DNA of 64,000 nt. It comes from Aquificota bacterium. Lineage in GTDB: Bacteria > Aquificota > Aquificia > Aquificales > Hydrogenothermaceae. The notes beneath the pieces are model-generated. The model saw only the letters and a program-made list of their open reading frames with translations. It was not told the DNA's origin and searched no databases. A program made the position numbers and the translations under genes. This document shows, piece after piece, positions 34,213 to 42,688 of the stretch. Position 1 is the stretch's first letter. Each line of letters starts with the position of its first letter. The stretch lies in contig JAADDZ010000003.1 of assembly GCA_013153635.1 (NCBI GenBank), positions 1-64,000 of the forward strand, in the 5' to 3' direction.

Positions 34213-35577
34213 TTATTGGTAGTTTACCTGAATCCTTTTGTAAGGTCTTGCAAATCTTGAACTTATCCATTTTGGGTCTAGCCATTCTATTGGGTGAACT
34301 TCTAATCCTTGTATGATAACCCCAAAGTGGAGATGGTCTCCTTTGGCTAGTCCTGTGGTATCTGTCCTTGCTATAACTGTTTTTTTATCTACTTTGTCTC
34401 CCTCTTTGACATAAATCTCACTAAGATGGGAGTATAGGGTAAATACCCCTAATCCATGTTCTATTATTACTGAATTTCCATATATTCCTAAAAATCCAGT
34501 AAATACCACTATTCCGTTATTTGATGCGTGAACAGGAGCATTTTTAATCGAGGCAAAATCCATACCTTTATGGTACGCATCTGCTCCTTTTATTATTTTC
34601 CCTTTGTATCTGTATTTTCTATAGTCAGCAAAGCCTCCTAGCATAGACGAGTTTTTTAACTGTTGGAATGCTCCTTTGAAAAGAGGCTCTACTGTTGAAA
34701 TATTTTTTGTTATATTGTGTATCTGCTCTTCATCTCTCCTTCTTATCTCTACATTTACATACCTAAAGAGTTCTGCCGGGTCTTGTATATCCTTATCTGA
34801 TAAAGGTCTAACTTTAGATTCAATAAAATTATCATCTATATTTATTACTGGTCTTCTATATCTTACTTTTTTGAAGTAGTAGTTAATAGAGTTTGTCACT
34901 TTATTTCCTGCTTTATCTTCTGCATAGACTACTATCGCTTTCTTTGTATTCCAGTAATATGGATAAGGAAATGCACAACCGTAGATTCTATTGTCAGTAA
35001 ATATACCATTAAAACATTTAAAAGTAAGTTCTCCTACTTTTATACCTGTTTTAACTACATCTGAAGATATTCTATAAAATACAAACCCTGCACCTCCGTT
35101 CATAACTGAACCGGGAGCAGATAGTATACTAAGAGAAGGAGGACTCAAATCTACTTCTACCTGTTTTTCTATCGCTGTTTCATTCCCAAAAAATGATGTA
35201 TCTTTAGCTACAAATACTAGCTTGGCTTTTCCTTCTTTTAATCCTAGTCTCCTAGAAGGAATCTCTATCTCATACTCTTTTTCTTTTACGTTTTTCTTTA
35301 TGTCTTTGTCTTCTAAAAGGGTTATATCTTTATCGTACTGGATAACGTACACTTTTACTTCTTTTAAACCGGGTTTGTCGTCTTTTACTTTGAATTTGAT
35401 TTTACTTTTTGTTCCTATATATTTTGGCTCTTTTTCAAAAGAGAACTCTGGAGGCGAAAAGTTCAGTATCCCTTTAAAGTAACCATATACAGCACCGATT
35501 CCTAATAATATCAGGAAAAATAGAAAGATTTTTCCTTTGTAGCTTTTTTTCTCGTAACCGTATCCATATCCGTTCAT
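34213..35577 (-). CDS. M23-family peptidase, membrane anchored
   Basis: Cell-wall endopeptidase of about 454 aa that would cleave peptidoglycan cross-bridges or activate other hydrolases. A Gly/Tyr-rich N-terminus precedes one membrane helix at about residues 17-35 and a long immunoglobulin-like linker region. The LytM domain follows, with HKGMDFASIKNAPVHA (H-x3-D metal ligands), VIIEHG, LYSHLS and GDHLHFGV (H-x-H). ATG at 35577 with AGGAG 8 bp upstream was preferred to the GTG at 35586, which lies on the SD itself. Confidence 0.9.
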   Translation of the reverse strand: MNGYGYGYEKKSYKGKIFLFFLILLGIGAVYGYFKGILNFSPPEFSFEKEPKYIGTKSKIKFKVKDDKPGLKEVKVYVIQYDKDITLLEDKDIKKNVKEKEYEIEIPSRRLGLKEGKAKLVFVAKDTSFFGNETAIEKQVEVDLSPPSLSILSAPGSVMNGGAGFVFYRISSDVVKTGIKVGELTFKCFNGIFTDNRIYGCAFPYPYYWNTKKAIVVYAEDKAGNKVTNSINYYFKKVRYRRPVINIDDNFIESKVRPLSDKDIQDPAELFRYVNVEIRRRDEEQIHNITKNISTVEPLFKGAFQQLKNSSMLGGFADYRKYRYKGKIIKGADAYHKGMDFASIKNAPVHASNNGIVVFTGFLGIYGNSVIIEHGLGVFTLYSHLSEIYVKEGDKVDKKTVIARTDTTGLAKGDHLHFGVIIQGLEVHPIEWLDPKWISSRFARPYKRIQVNYQ

Positions 35578-35590
35578 TGAATACACTCCT

Positions 35591-37135
35591 TTATATTCCT
35601 TCTGATATTTTTCTCTCTATTACAGCCTTCTTTGCATAAAACCTATTGTAAGCATCAATGTATGCTTTTATACTGGCTTCTATTATATCTGTTGATGTAC
35701 CTTTTCCTGAAGTAGTTGAACCTTCAAAATCAACTACAACTCGAACTTCACCCATCGCATCTTTTCCATAGGTTAAAGACCTTATAGAAAAGTCTTTTAA
35801 TCTCCCTTTAATTCCTATTGCCTTTTCTACAGCTTTTAAGGCACTATCTATAGGACCATCACCATAAGCCGTTTTAATTATCTGCTCTCCCTCTTTATAT
35901 ATTTTAACAGTAGCGGTAGGTATAAGTTTATCTCCACTTGTAACATGGAAATATATCAGCTCTACTGGCGATTCTATGTTTGATATTTCTTCAAATATCA
36001 AAGCTTCTATATCTTCATCAAAGACCTCTTTCTTTTTGTCTGCAAGGGTCTTAAATTTTGTAAATAGTTTGTCTATCTCTCTTTCTGAAAGATTTGTATA
36101 ACCTAGCTCTTGTAGTCTGGTTTTAAATGCATGTCTTCCAGAATGTTTTCCTAGAACAATTTTGGATTCTGGAACTCCTACATCTTCAGCTTTCATTATC
36201 TCGTATGTTTCTCTGTGAGACAAAACCCCGTGTTGATGTATACCTGCTTCATGGGCAAAAGCGTTGTCTCCAACGATTGCTTTGTTTGGTTGTACAAAAC
36301 TTCCTGTAATCCTACACAGCAATCTACTTGTCTTATATATCTCTTTTGTATTTATATCCACATAAACCTCTTTAAAATAATCTTTTCTCACTTTTATAGC
36401 CATCACCACTTCTTCAACCGCCGCGTTTCCTGCCCTTTCTCCAATACCATTTATGGTGGCATGAACTTGTCTTGCACCATTCTTAACAGCTGATAGAGAA
36501 TTCGCAACCGCTAAACCTAAATCGTTATGGCAGTGTACACTTATCGTAGCTTTGTCTATATTGGGAATGTTATTTTTTAGGTCTTTTATCAGCTGTCCAA
36601 ACTCTTCTGGTATAGCATACCCTACTGTGTCTGGAACATTTATAGTCCTTGCTCCTGCTTCGATTACTGCTTCAAATATTCTGTACAAGAATTCTCTATC
36701 AGACCTAAAAGCATCTTCTGCAGAAAATTCTATATCGTCAGTGAAGTTTAGAGCAAACTTTACTGCATCTACCGCTTTTTCTAAAACTTCTTCTGGAGTC
36801 ATCTTTAGTTTGTACTTCATATGTATTGGAGAGGTAGCTATAAAGGTATGTATTCTCTTCTTTCGTGCTGGCTCTAAAGCTTCTCCTGCTTTTTCTATAT
36901 CAGAATGCAAAGCCCTCGCTAAAGAGCAGACAGTAGCCTCTTCTATTTCCTGTGCCACTGCCCTTACTGCGTTGAAGTCTCCTTCAGAAGCGGCGGCAAA
37001 TCCTGCTTCTATAACATCAACTCCCAATTTTTCTAACTGTTTTGCCATTGTAATCTTTTCTTCTACAGTCATAGAAAAACCCGGAGCTTGTTCTCCATCT
37101 CTCAAGGTAGTATCAAAAATAACTAATTTTTCCAT
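35591..37135 (-). CDS. leuA: 2-isopropylmalate synthase
   Basis: First enzyme of leucine synthesis, condensing acetyl-CoA with 2-oxoisovalerate. The catalytic TIM-barrel shows VIFDTTLRDGEQAPG (metal Asp), NVPDTVGY, SVHCHNDLGLAVANS (metal His pair) and NGIGERAGNA, followed by the KHSGRHAF linker. The C-terminal regulatory LeuA dimer domain (TTSGKGTSTDIIEASIKAYIDAYNR) is intact, so leucine feedback is expected. ATG at 37135, 5 bp after GGAGG, is preferred to the TTG at 37147. At 514 aa it is standard. Confidence 0.95.
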   Translation of the reverse strand: MEKLVIFDTTLRDGEQAPGFSMTVEEKITMAKQLEKLGVDVIEAGFAAASEGDFNAVRAVAQEIEEATVCSLARALHSDIEKAGEALEPARKKRIHTFIATSPIHMKYKLKMTPEEVLEKAVDAVKFALNFTDDIEFSAEDAFRSDREFLYRIFEAVIEAGARTINVPDTVGYAIPEEFGQLIKDLKNNIPNIDKATISVHCHNDLGLAVANSLSAVKNGARQVHATINGIGERAGNAAVEEVVMAIKVRKDYFKEVYVDINTKEIYKTSRLLCRITGSFVQPNKAIVGDNAFAHEAGIHQHGVLSHRETYEIMKAEDVGVPESKIVLGKHSGRHAFKTRLQELGYTNLSEREIDKLFTKFKTLADKKKEVFDEDIEALIFEEISNIESPVELIYFHVTSGDKLIPTATVKIYKEGEQIIKTAYGDGPIDSALKAVEKAIGIKGRLKDFSIRSLTYGKDAMGEVRVVVDFEGSTTSGKGTSTDIIEASIKAYIDAYNRFYAKKAVIERKISEGI

Positions 37136-37234
37136 TGTATCCTCCAAATAGTAACAATTACTATTAATGATATAGTATAACTTCTTTTAGTTTTAACAAC
37201 TTTTGGAAATATTTTATCATTTACAGTTAACAGT

Positions 37235-37243
37235 TGATATAAT
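37235..37243 (+). promoter_or_regulatory. Extended -10 promoter for the rubredoxin gene
   Basis: TGATATAAT (TG at 37235, TATAAT at 37238-37243) lies 32 bases before the rubredoxin ATG. No good -35 is present, which is common for extended -10 promoters. Confidence 0.5.
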
Positions 37244-37274
37244 AGTTTGGTTAAATTTAAAGAGTTAAAAAATT

Positions 37275-37517
37275 ATGGAAATCAAGATAAATTTCAAAAA
37301 GGTAGATACTGGTAAAAGAAGATGTCGTATATGTGGCTATATCTATGACCCAAAGAAAGGAGACCCTTTAAGGAATATATCCCCGGGGATATATTTTGAG
37401 GATTTACCAGATAGTTGGAGGTGTCCTGTTTGTAAATACCAAAAATGGCAGTTTTGGATAATTTTAGAAGAGCCTCCTATACCAGAAGAAAAAGAGTTAC
37501 TTCTTGATGAAAACTAA
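37275..37517 (+). CDS. Rubredoxin-like protein
   Basis: An 80 aa iron protein with both knuckles: [10 protein letters not shown] (C-x2-C-G-Y) near residue 17 and [11 protein letters not shown] near residue 52, which together bind one Fe(Cys)4. [10 protein letters not shown] matches the family. The protein has about 18 extra residues before the first knuckle and an acidic C-terminal tail. An electron-transfer role, for example in oxidative-stress defence, is likely but the partner is not identifiable. Confidence 0.92.
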   Translation: MEIKINFKKVDTGKRRCRICGYIYDPKKGDPLRNISPGIYFEDLPDSWRCPVCKYQKWQFWIILEEPPIPEEKELLLDEN

Positions 37518-37575
37518 AATATTTTATTTATATTAATTTTTACAAAAAGATTTACTGTAAGGAGGTGTTTTTAAA

Positions 37576-37797
37576 ATGGCATGTATGAGTATGGGAGCTA
37601 TAAGGGCGCAAAGAGCTATGATGGCTACACTTTTGATAGTGGCTCTTGTTCTGATGCATCTAGGATACAGTTGGGGAGAGTATATAATCTGGTTTATCAT
37701 CTTTATGCTCGTCTTTTCCGCTGTAACAGGTATATGTCCTTCTGATGCTATATTCTCTAGACTTTTTCCTTATAAAGGTGAACAGAAAACTGCATGA
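37576..37797 (+). CDS. DUF2892 small membrane protein
   Basis: A 73 aa protein with two hydrophobic helices (residues 18-34 and 37-55) and the ending VTGICPSDAIFSRL, typical of the DUF2892/YgaP membrane part. Good SD AAGGAGG upstream. Its stop overlaps the Mre11 start by 4 bp. The family is often found beside rhodanese and sulfur genes; none is here. Confidence 0.75.
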   Translation: MACMSMGAIRAQRAMMATLLIVALVLMHLGYSWGEYIIWFIIFMLVFSAVTGICPSDAIFSRLFPYKGEQKTA

Positions 37798-38954
37798 AGT
37801 TTCTCCATGTGACTGACACTCACCTTGGTTATCGTCAATACGGGCTTGAGGAAAGAGCCCGTGATTTTTTTGATGTTTTTGACGAAGCGATTGATTTGGC
37901 TATACAGCACAAAGTAGATTTTGTACTCCATTCTGGTGATTTTTTTCATACTTCTAGACCTTCTAATTCTGTAATCTTGGAAGGTTTACAGCTTTTGAGC
38001 AAATTAAAATCTGCTAATATACCTATCTTTTTGATTCCGGGTAATCATGACAGGGGTAACAAAGTAAAAGATGTTTCTCCACTACATATATTAAGAGATT
38101 TTGGAGCAAATCTCATTGAACAAGGAACAGTAGAATATGAGGGAATTTATATTTCTGGTGTTAAATATCTATCTAAAATAGCCTTAAAAAAGATAGGTAC
38201 TATTAAACCTGTCTTAGAGAGATTTTTAGAAAATAGTAAAAATAGAGGAATCCACCTATTAATGCTTCATCAAGAGTTTACCCCTCACTTTCCTCATGGT
38301 TTATATCTCTCCAAAGAGATTCCAAAAGGTTTCTCTTACGTAGGCATAGGTCACTTACATGAAAGGGTTATGCCTTTTTATAATCAAAACTGTATGGTGG
38401 TTTATCCCGGTTCTACCGAATTTACAGCTTTTTCTAAAAATGAGGAACAGACCCCTAAAGGTGTATTTTTAGTAGAAAAGAAAGAGAATTCCTTAGAGGC
38501 TAATTTTATAGAGTTGAAAAGAAGAAGACCTTTTTTGTCTTTTGAGTTTGAAGAAGAATCTTTTTTAGACACTGTGAAAGATATTAAAACAAAGCTAGAG
38601 AGTATAAGAGAGTATAGTGATAAATCTCCAGTTGTTATCCTAAAAGGGTATATAGAAAAACTTTCTATAAAAGACCTAAATGCTGTTTTAGCTAAAAATG
38701 GGATTTATTTAGACAAAAACAATGTATTACATATAAATTTTCTTTTGAAGACAAGGGAAGATTCTAAAAAACAGAAAGATATTTTTTCTTTACACACAAA
38801 ACAGATAGATATAGAAAAAGAGTTGAAAAGGCTTATTGGAGATGAGCTTCTTGTAAATCATGTTTATGAAATAATATCCCAAGCCAAATCTATGGAAAGT
38901 ATTGAAGATTTTAAAGAATTTCTAAAAGAAAACTACACTAAATTAGATATTTAA
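37794..38954 (+). CDS. Mre11/SbcD-family DNA double-strand-break nuclease
   Basis: A 386 aa metallophosphoesterase. The phosphoesterase motifs are HVTDTHLG (D-x-H), LHSGDFFH (GDxxH), PGNHD (GNHD) and LMLHQEF, GIGHLHER (GHxH-type metal ligands). The length and C-terminal region resemble Mre11 of archaea and SbcD. No Rad50/SbcC partner gene is adjacent, although the two are usually paired. The end overlaps the convergent Rrf2 gene by 4 bp. Confidence 0.88.
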   Translation: MKFLHVTDTHLGYRQYGLEERARDFFDVFDEAIDLAIQHKVDFVLHSGDFFHTSRPSNSVILEGLQLLSKLKSANIPIFLIPGNHDRGNKVKDVSPLHILRDFGANLIEQGTVEYEGIYISGVKYLSKIALKKIGTIKPVLERFLENSKNRGIHLLMLHQEFTPHFPHGLYLSKEIPKGFSYVGIGHLHERVMPFYNQNCMVVYPGSTEFTAFSKNEEQTPKGVFLVEKKENSLEANFIELKRRRPFLSFEFEEESFLDTVKDIKTKLESIREYSDKSPVVILKGYIEKLSIKDLNAVLAKNGIYLDKNNVLHINFLLKTREDSKKQKDIFSLHTKQIDIEKELKRLIGDELLVNHVYEIISQAKSMESIEDFKEFLKENYTKLDI

Positions 38955-39382
38955 AACACCACATTTATACATAACTTTTCCATATCTCCAACTATCTCCT
39001 TTAATGACGTTTCAGAAAACATCTTATATATAGCTTTTCTTTTGTCAGACCATTTGTGGTGTATGGCACAAGGGTGTTCATCAGAACAGTCTTTGAAACC
39101 TAGCAAGCATGTTTCAAAAAATTCTAAACCATCTATAGCCTCTACTATATCAATTAACATAATCTCTTCTGGTTTTTTTGCTAGTTTTACACCACCTTTT
39201 GGACCTTTGTAAGAGAACAATAACCCTGCTTTTACCAATTTTTGTACATTTTTCGCTAAAAAATAAAAAGAGGTGTCTAGTTTTTCTGCGACCTCTTTTA
39301 CAGGAATAATTTTCCTCTCTCCACCAGCATGAGTTATGTATATCATAGCTCTTATACTTTCTTTGCAAGCTGATGACAGCAT
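38951..39382 (-). CDS. Rrf2-family regulator, probable Fe-S or NO sensor
   Basis: A 143 aa transcription factor. The winged HTH covers about residues 5-65 (ACKESIRAMIYITHAG, VAEKLDTSFYFLAKNVQKLVKAG, SYKGPKGGVKLAK). Cysteines at 92, 99 and 105 (C-x6-C-x5-C) are placed as the cluster ligands of NsrR, IscR and RsrR. NsrR-like proteins sense nitric oxide, which fits the neighbouring nir/nap island; IscR-like regulation of Fe-S assembly is the alternative. ATG 39382 has a good SD (GAGGTAG); an upstream in-frame start at 39439 is less likely. A palindrome at 39433 may be its own operator. Confidence 0.85.
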   Translation of the reverse strand: MLSSACKESIRAMIYITHAGGERKIIPVKEVAEKLDTSFYFLAKNVQKLVKAGLLFSYKGPKGGVKLAKKPEEIMLIDIVEAIDGLEFFETCLLGFKDCSDEHPCAIHHKWSDKRKAIYKMFSETSLKEIVGDMEKLCINVVF

Positions 39383-39432
39383 CTTAATACTACCTCTTTC
39401 AAAATTAGTTATATTAATTATCATATATTCGT

Positions 39433-39451
39433 ATATCATTATAAATGATAT
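39433..39451. promoter_or_regulatory. Palindromic candidate operator of the Rrf2 gene
   Basis: ATATCATT-ATA-AATGATAT is a perfect 8-bp inverted repeat, 51 bp upstream of the Rrf2 ATG and between the divergent genes. An AT-rich dyad of this size is compatible with autoregulation by an Rrf2 protein. Confidence 0.45.
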
Positions 39452-39503
39452 TTGTCAATATTCAACAATTTTATGAATAACTATCTGGCTATATAAATTT
39501 ATA

Positions 39504-39532
39504 TTGACATATAAAAATTTATCTTCTATATT
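39504..39532 (+). promoter_or_regulatory. Strong sigma-70 promoter for the zinc-ribbon/HTH gene
   Basis: TTGACA (39504-39509) and TATATT (39527-39532) are separated by exactly 17 bp. Transcription would start near 39539, inside the inverted repeat at 39531-39559. Confidence 0.7.
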
Positions 39533-39559
39533 TAAGAATAAGGAGTCTTAATTCTTAAA
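39531..39559. promoter_or_regulatory. Inverted repeat over the transcription start
   Basis: TTTAAGAAT (39531-39539) and ATTCTTAAA (39551-39559) form a perfect 9-bp inverted repeat with an 11-bp spacer, overlapping the -10 and start of the promoter. The position suits a repressor site. A terminal inverted repeat of an insertion sequence is the alternative. Confidence 0.45.
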
Positions 39560-39579
39560 TTATTATTAGGGAGTTTATT

Positions 39580-39828
39580 ATGGTTTGTTGTCCAGATTGC
39601 GGCTCCTCTCAATGTATAAAGGACGGAAAAGTAAATAACAAACAGACCTATCTGTGCAAGTGCTGTTATAGAAGGTTTATCATAAATCCTGCCAAGAAAC
39701 ATCATACAAATAAAGAAAAAAAGGAAGCTATCCTTCTCTACAAGGAAGGAAACTCCATAAGAGCAATATCCTCTAAACTTGGAATCCCTTTTACTACTGT
39801 TGCCTATTGGATAAAAAAATATCATTAG
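39580..39828 (+). CDS. Zinc-ribbon/HTH protein related to IS1 InsA
   Basis: An 82 aa protein. The N-terminus has a four-cysteine zinc ribbon (CPDCGSSQCIKDG...YLCKCCYRRF). The C-terminus is an HTH (EAILLYKEGNSIRAISSKLGIPFTTVAYWIKKY). This is the layout of InsA, the DNA-binding regulator of IS1-type elements, and of the N-terminal part of other transposases. No catalytic transposase ORF follows: the next gene is the convergent nirDL. It is either a solo remnant or an adapted regulator; the strong promoter and intact frame favour expression. Confidence 0.65.
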   Translation: MVCCPDCGSSQCIKDGKVNNKQTYLCKCCYRRFIINPAKKHHTNKEKKEAILLYKEGNSIRAISSKLGIPFTTVAYWIKKYH

Positions 39829-40841
39829 ACATGTTCCTGTTCCCATTGGTAGTAATCCTCAATAAAATACTTTAGCCTCACTTTTTTGAATTCCTTTGTA
39901 GAAAAGAGAATATGGTAGTTACTTATCCCTGTTTCTTTCACCATATCATCTACCACTGTATATACTTCTTCTTTGGTTTTCCCATGTACCATAGAAAACA
40001 GATTGTACTTCCAATACTGGTTGGTTGTTCGTAGATAACAGTGAGTTACAGCTTTGTAAGAAGCCAATATTTTTCCTATCTGCTCTACCTTTTCTTCAGG
40101 GACTTCCCAAACAACCATACCATTGGCTTTAAATCCAGCTTTCCTATGATTTAGAATTCCTGCGAATCTTCTCATAAAACCTTCTTCCTTGAGCTGTTGT
40201 AATTTATCTATCAATCTTTGTTCAGATATATTTAGATTTTTTGCCAAATCCTCAAATGGATTTTCTTTCAGAGGAAGGTCAAACTGGGTCTCTTTTATAA
40301 TATGCTTTTCTTCTTCTGTTAAAGGTCTTGTAGCTGTTTTTTTCTCTTTATATTTTTCTTTTGATAAGTCTGTACCTTGGACGTTGAGTTTCACTCCTAT
40401 TTTAAAGAATTTTACTGTTTTAAGTATTACGTATTTATCTATTTTTGCTTTTTGAGCTAAAATCTGTACTGTTTTCTCTAGTCCTATTTTACTATCTGGA
40501 GGCACCGCTATTGTAAACCATAGGTTAAAATGATGATTTCTTTCGTAATTATGACTTACACCCGGGTGCTGGTTTATTATATTTGCAGTATCAAGCAGAT
40601 TCTCTTTTGGGGTACTAAACGCAACTAAGGAACTTTGGTAACCAAGAGATTTTGTATCGTATATCGGAGAAATCTGGCGGATTATTTTTTTCTCTTTTTG
40701 CTCTTTTAGAATATCTAACAGCTCTTGTTGGGATATGGACAGTTTTTGGGCTAATGTTTCAAAGGGATTTATCTGTATTGGTAGTCCTTCTTGTATCTCT
40801 TTTAGGATTTGGGTTTCTATATCTTTTGTCTGGATACTCAT
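39825..40841 (-). CDS. nirDL: Fused siroheme decarboxylase NirDL (heme d1 synthesis)
   Basis: A 338 aa protein consisting of two AsnC/Lrp-like halves, each with an HTH and a ligand-binding domain: roughly 1-160 and 180-338. Repeated signatures are NPFETLAQKLSIS / NPFEDLAKNLNIS and PGVSHNYERNHHFNLWF / KAVTHCYLRTTNQYWKYNLF. The histidines and arginines in the second motif correspond to residues needed for siroheme decarboxylation. It converts siroheme to 12,18-didecarboxysiroheme in the cytoplasm. Its start overlaps the nirE stop by 4 bp. This fused form is known in other denitrifiers. Confidence 0.92.
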   Translation of the reverse strand: MSIQTKDIETQILKEIQEGLPIQINPFETLAQKLSISQQELLDILKEQKEKKIIRQISPIYDTKSLGYQSSLVAFSTPKENLLDTANIINQHPGVSHNYERNHHFNLWFTIAVPPDSKIGLEKTVQILAQKAKIDKYVILKTVKFFKIGVKLNVQGTDLSKEKYKEKKTATRPLTEEEKHIIKETQFDLPLKENPFEDLAKNLNISEQRLIDKLQQLKEEGFMRRFAGILNHRKAGFKANGMVVWEVPEEKVEQIGKILASYKAVTHCYLRTTNQYWKYNLFSMVHGKTKEEVYTVVDDMVKETGISNYHILFSTKEFKKVRLKYFIEDYYQWEQEHV

Positions 40842-41608
40842 GCTATCTCCTCCTGTAGTTTTAGTAAAACTTCTGGCTTGAACCAGTCTATTAGGTTTCT
40901 TAATCTAACTACTTTACCTACCACCATTACAGAAGGAGGCTTTATACTAAGATTCGATGCTACAATTTTTTCTAGGGTTGTCTCTACTACTGACTGGGAA
41001 GAGGTAGTCCCCCTATGTATAAAAGCTACTGGTTCTTTTGGGTTTCTACCTATTTCAATCAGTTTTTTTGCTATATACTTACGATTATTCACACACATGA
41101 GAAATACCAAAGTGTCTATATCTTTTAAAGATTCCCAATTTATGGAGCTTTTAGCTTTTTCTGGGGTTTCGTGACCTGTGATTACCGCGAAAGAAGATGC
41201 AAGACCTCTATGGGTTATTGGTATTCCAGCATAAGCAGGAACACTTACCGCAGAGGTTATCCCCGGTACAATCTCAAAAGGTATTTTATGCTTTTTTAGA
41301 AAGATAGCCTCTTCTCCCCCTCTACCAAACACAAATGGGTCTCCTCCTTTTAAACGAACTACTGTTTCATATTGTTTTGCATAAAAAAGGAGAAGATTGT
41401 TTATCTCTTCTTGGGTTTTTAGATGCTTTCCATCTTCTTTTCCTACATAAACCAGTTTGCAGTCTGGTTTTGCGATTTCTAATATCTCTGGATTTATCAA
41501 TCTATCGTAAAGTATCACATCTGCATTTTTTATCAGCTTATAAGCTTTTACTGTGAGTAGTTCTGGGTCTCCGGGTCCGGCTCCTACTAAGTAAACTCTT
41601 CCAGCCAT
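40838..41608 (-). CDS. nirE: Uroporphyrinogen-III C-methyltransferase (NirE/CobA)
   Basis: Methylates uroporphyrinogen III at C2 and C7 to precorrin-2, the entry to siroheme and heme d1. A 256 aa SUMT with VYLVGAGPGDPELLTVKA at the N-terminus, RLKGGDPFVFGRGGEE (SAM-binding loop), and GITSAVSVPAYAGIPITHRG. There is no CysG N-terminal dehydrogenase/ferrochelatase part. Located within the nir operon, it is named NirE on context. 16 bp separate it from nirF. Confidence 0.94.
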   Translation of the reverse strand: MAGRVYLVGAGPGDPELLTVKAYKLIKNADVILYDRLINPEILEIAKPDCKLVYVGKEDGKHLKTQEEINNLLLFYAKQYETVVRLKGGDPFVFGRGGEEAIFLKKHKIPFEIVPGITSAVSVPAYAGIPITHRGLASSFAVITGHETPEKAKSSINWESLKDIDTLVFLMCVNNRKYIAKKLIEIGRNPKEPVAFIHRGTTSSQSVVETTLEKIVASNLSIKPPSVMVVGKVVRLRNLIDWFKPEVLLKLQEEIA

Positions 41609-41623
41609 CTCTTGATACCTCCA

Positions 41624-42688
41624 TTATTTTTTTATAAAAACTCCAGAAGGAAAGGGTACATCTATCTCTTTTATTACTTCCCAACTTGCAGTATTAAAGA
41701 TTTTTAACTTGTTGTCAAAATAAGAGGACAGATACAATCTTTGACCATCTTTTGAAAACCTAAAATGCATAACTCTCTCTCCAGCTTTTAGATGTTTTAG
41801 AACTCTGTTTTCTTTGATAGTAATTACAGATATGTAGTCTTCTTTTTCCCCACTGTAATTAACTACCAAAAAGTTCCCAATTGGAGAAACAGTAACGAAA
41901 ACAGGGAATCCTAGTACTTCTATAAATCCTCTATATGAAAAGTTCTGTAAATCTATGATATGTATTTTGTTATCTCCTACTGCTGGGATATAGGCTTTTG
42001 TACCATAAATCCCCCATGTACCAAAGTGGGGAATCTTTAGGGGAATTCCTTCTTTTATCTCTTTTAGTTTTTGTTTTTTGTATAAGAAATTTTCTAAATT
42101 TAGTATACCTAAGCTACTTTCTCTAAAGAATCCTACGATATAAGCTCTATCTTTTAGTAAAGCATCAAAAGGCATCTTCCCTACTTCATAAAATTTCTTA
42201 GATACTCTAAAATCCTCTTTCGAATCTAGTATCCATATCTGGTCTTTATCCATAAGAGAAAAGACAACATATCTTCCATCTGTTTTTATTCCTACATTTC
42301 TTGAATCTGTGTTTATCCTAATTTTTTGGTCTAGATTCTTTTCTAAAATTACTACCTCTCTTGGTTCGTAGTGTGCTATAGCTATATGATTTTTCAAAAT
42401 AGTAAAACCGATACCGCTTTTTCCTGTTTTTACTTTTTTCAAAAGCTTATCTTCCTTTGTATCAATCTTAGAAAAGTATCCATCTCTACTTATTACATAG
42501 GCAGAGTTTTTATAAAACGGGTCAAATTTTAAAACTGCATGGTTCAAATTTCCCAATGAGCATATCTCTCTTTTTAGCTCAAATCTGTCTATAACTGCCA
42601 CACAGCTGTTTTCTCTCTGGATTACATAGACTTTTTCATATCCAAAGACCATATTTAAAGTGAGCAAAAAGGCTATTATATATAACAT
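41624..42688 (-). CDS. nirF: Heme d1 biosynthesis protein NirF
   Basis: A 354 aa eight-bladed beta-propeller related to the d1 domain of NirS, exported by a signal peptide (residues 1-16). Propeller strands such as VYVIQRENSCVAVIDR, AYVISRDGYFSKID, and YISVITIKENRVLKHLKAG recur. It acts on a late heme d1 precursor in the periplasm. The ATG overlaps the end of nirJ by 13 bp and has an excellent SD (GGAGG). The lack of a c-type heme motif separates it from NirN and NirS. Confidence 0.88.
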   Translation of the reverse strand: MLYIIAFLLTLNMVFGYEKVYVIQRENSCVAVIDRFELKREICSLGNLNHAVLKFDPFYKNSAYVISRDGYFSKIDTKEDKLLKKVKTGKSGIGFTILKNHIAIAHYEPREVVILEKNLDQKIRINTDSRNVGIKTDGRYVVFSLMDKDQIWILDSKEDFRVSKKFYEVGKMPFDALLKDRAYIVGFFRESSLGILNLENFLYKKQKLKEIKEGIPLKIPHFGTWGIYGTKAYIPAVGDNKIHIIDLQNFSYRGFIEVLGFPVFVTVSPIGNFLVVNYSGEKEDYISVITIKENRVLKHLKAGERVMHFRFSKDGQRLYLSSYFDNKLKIFNTASWEVIKEIDVPFPSGVFIKK

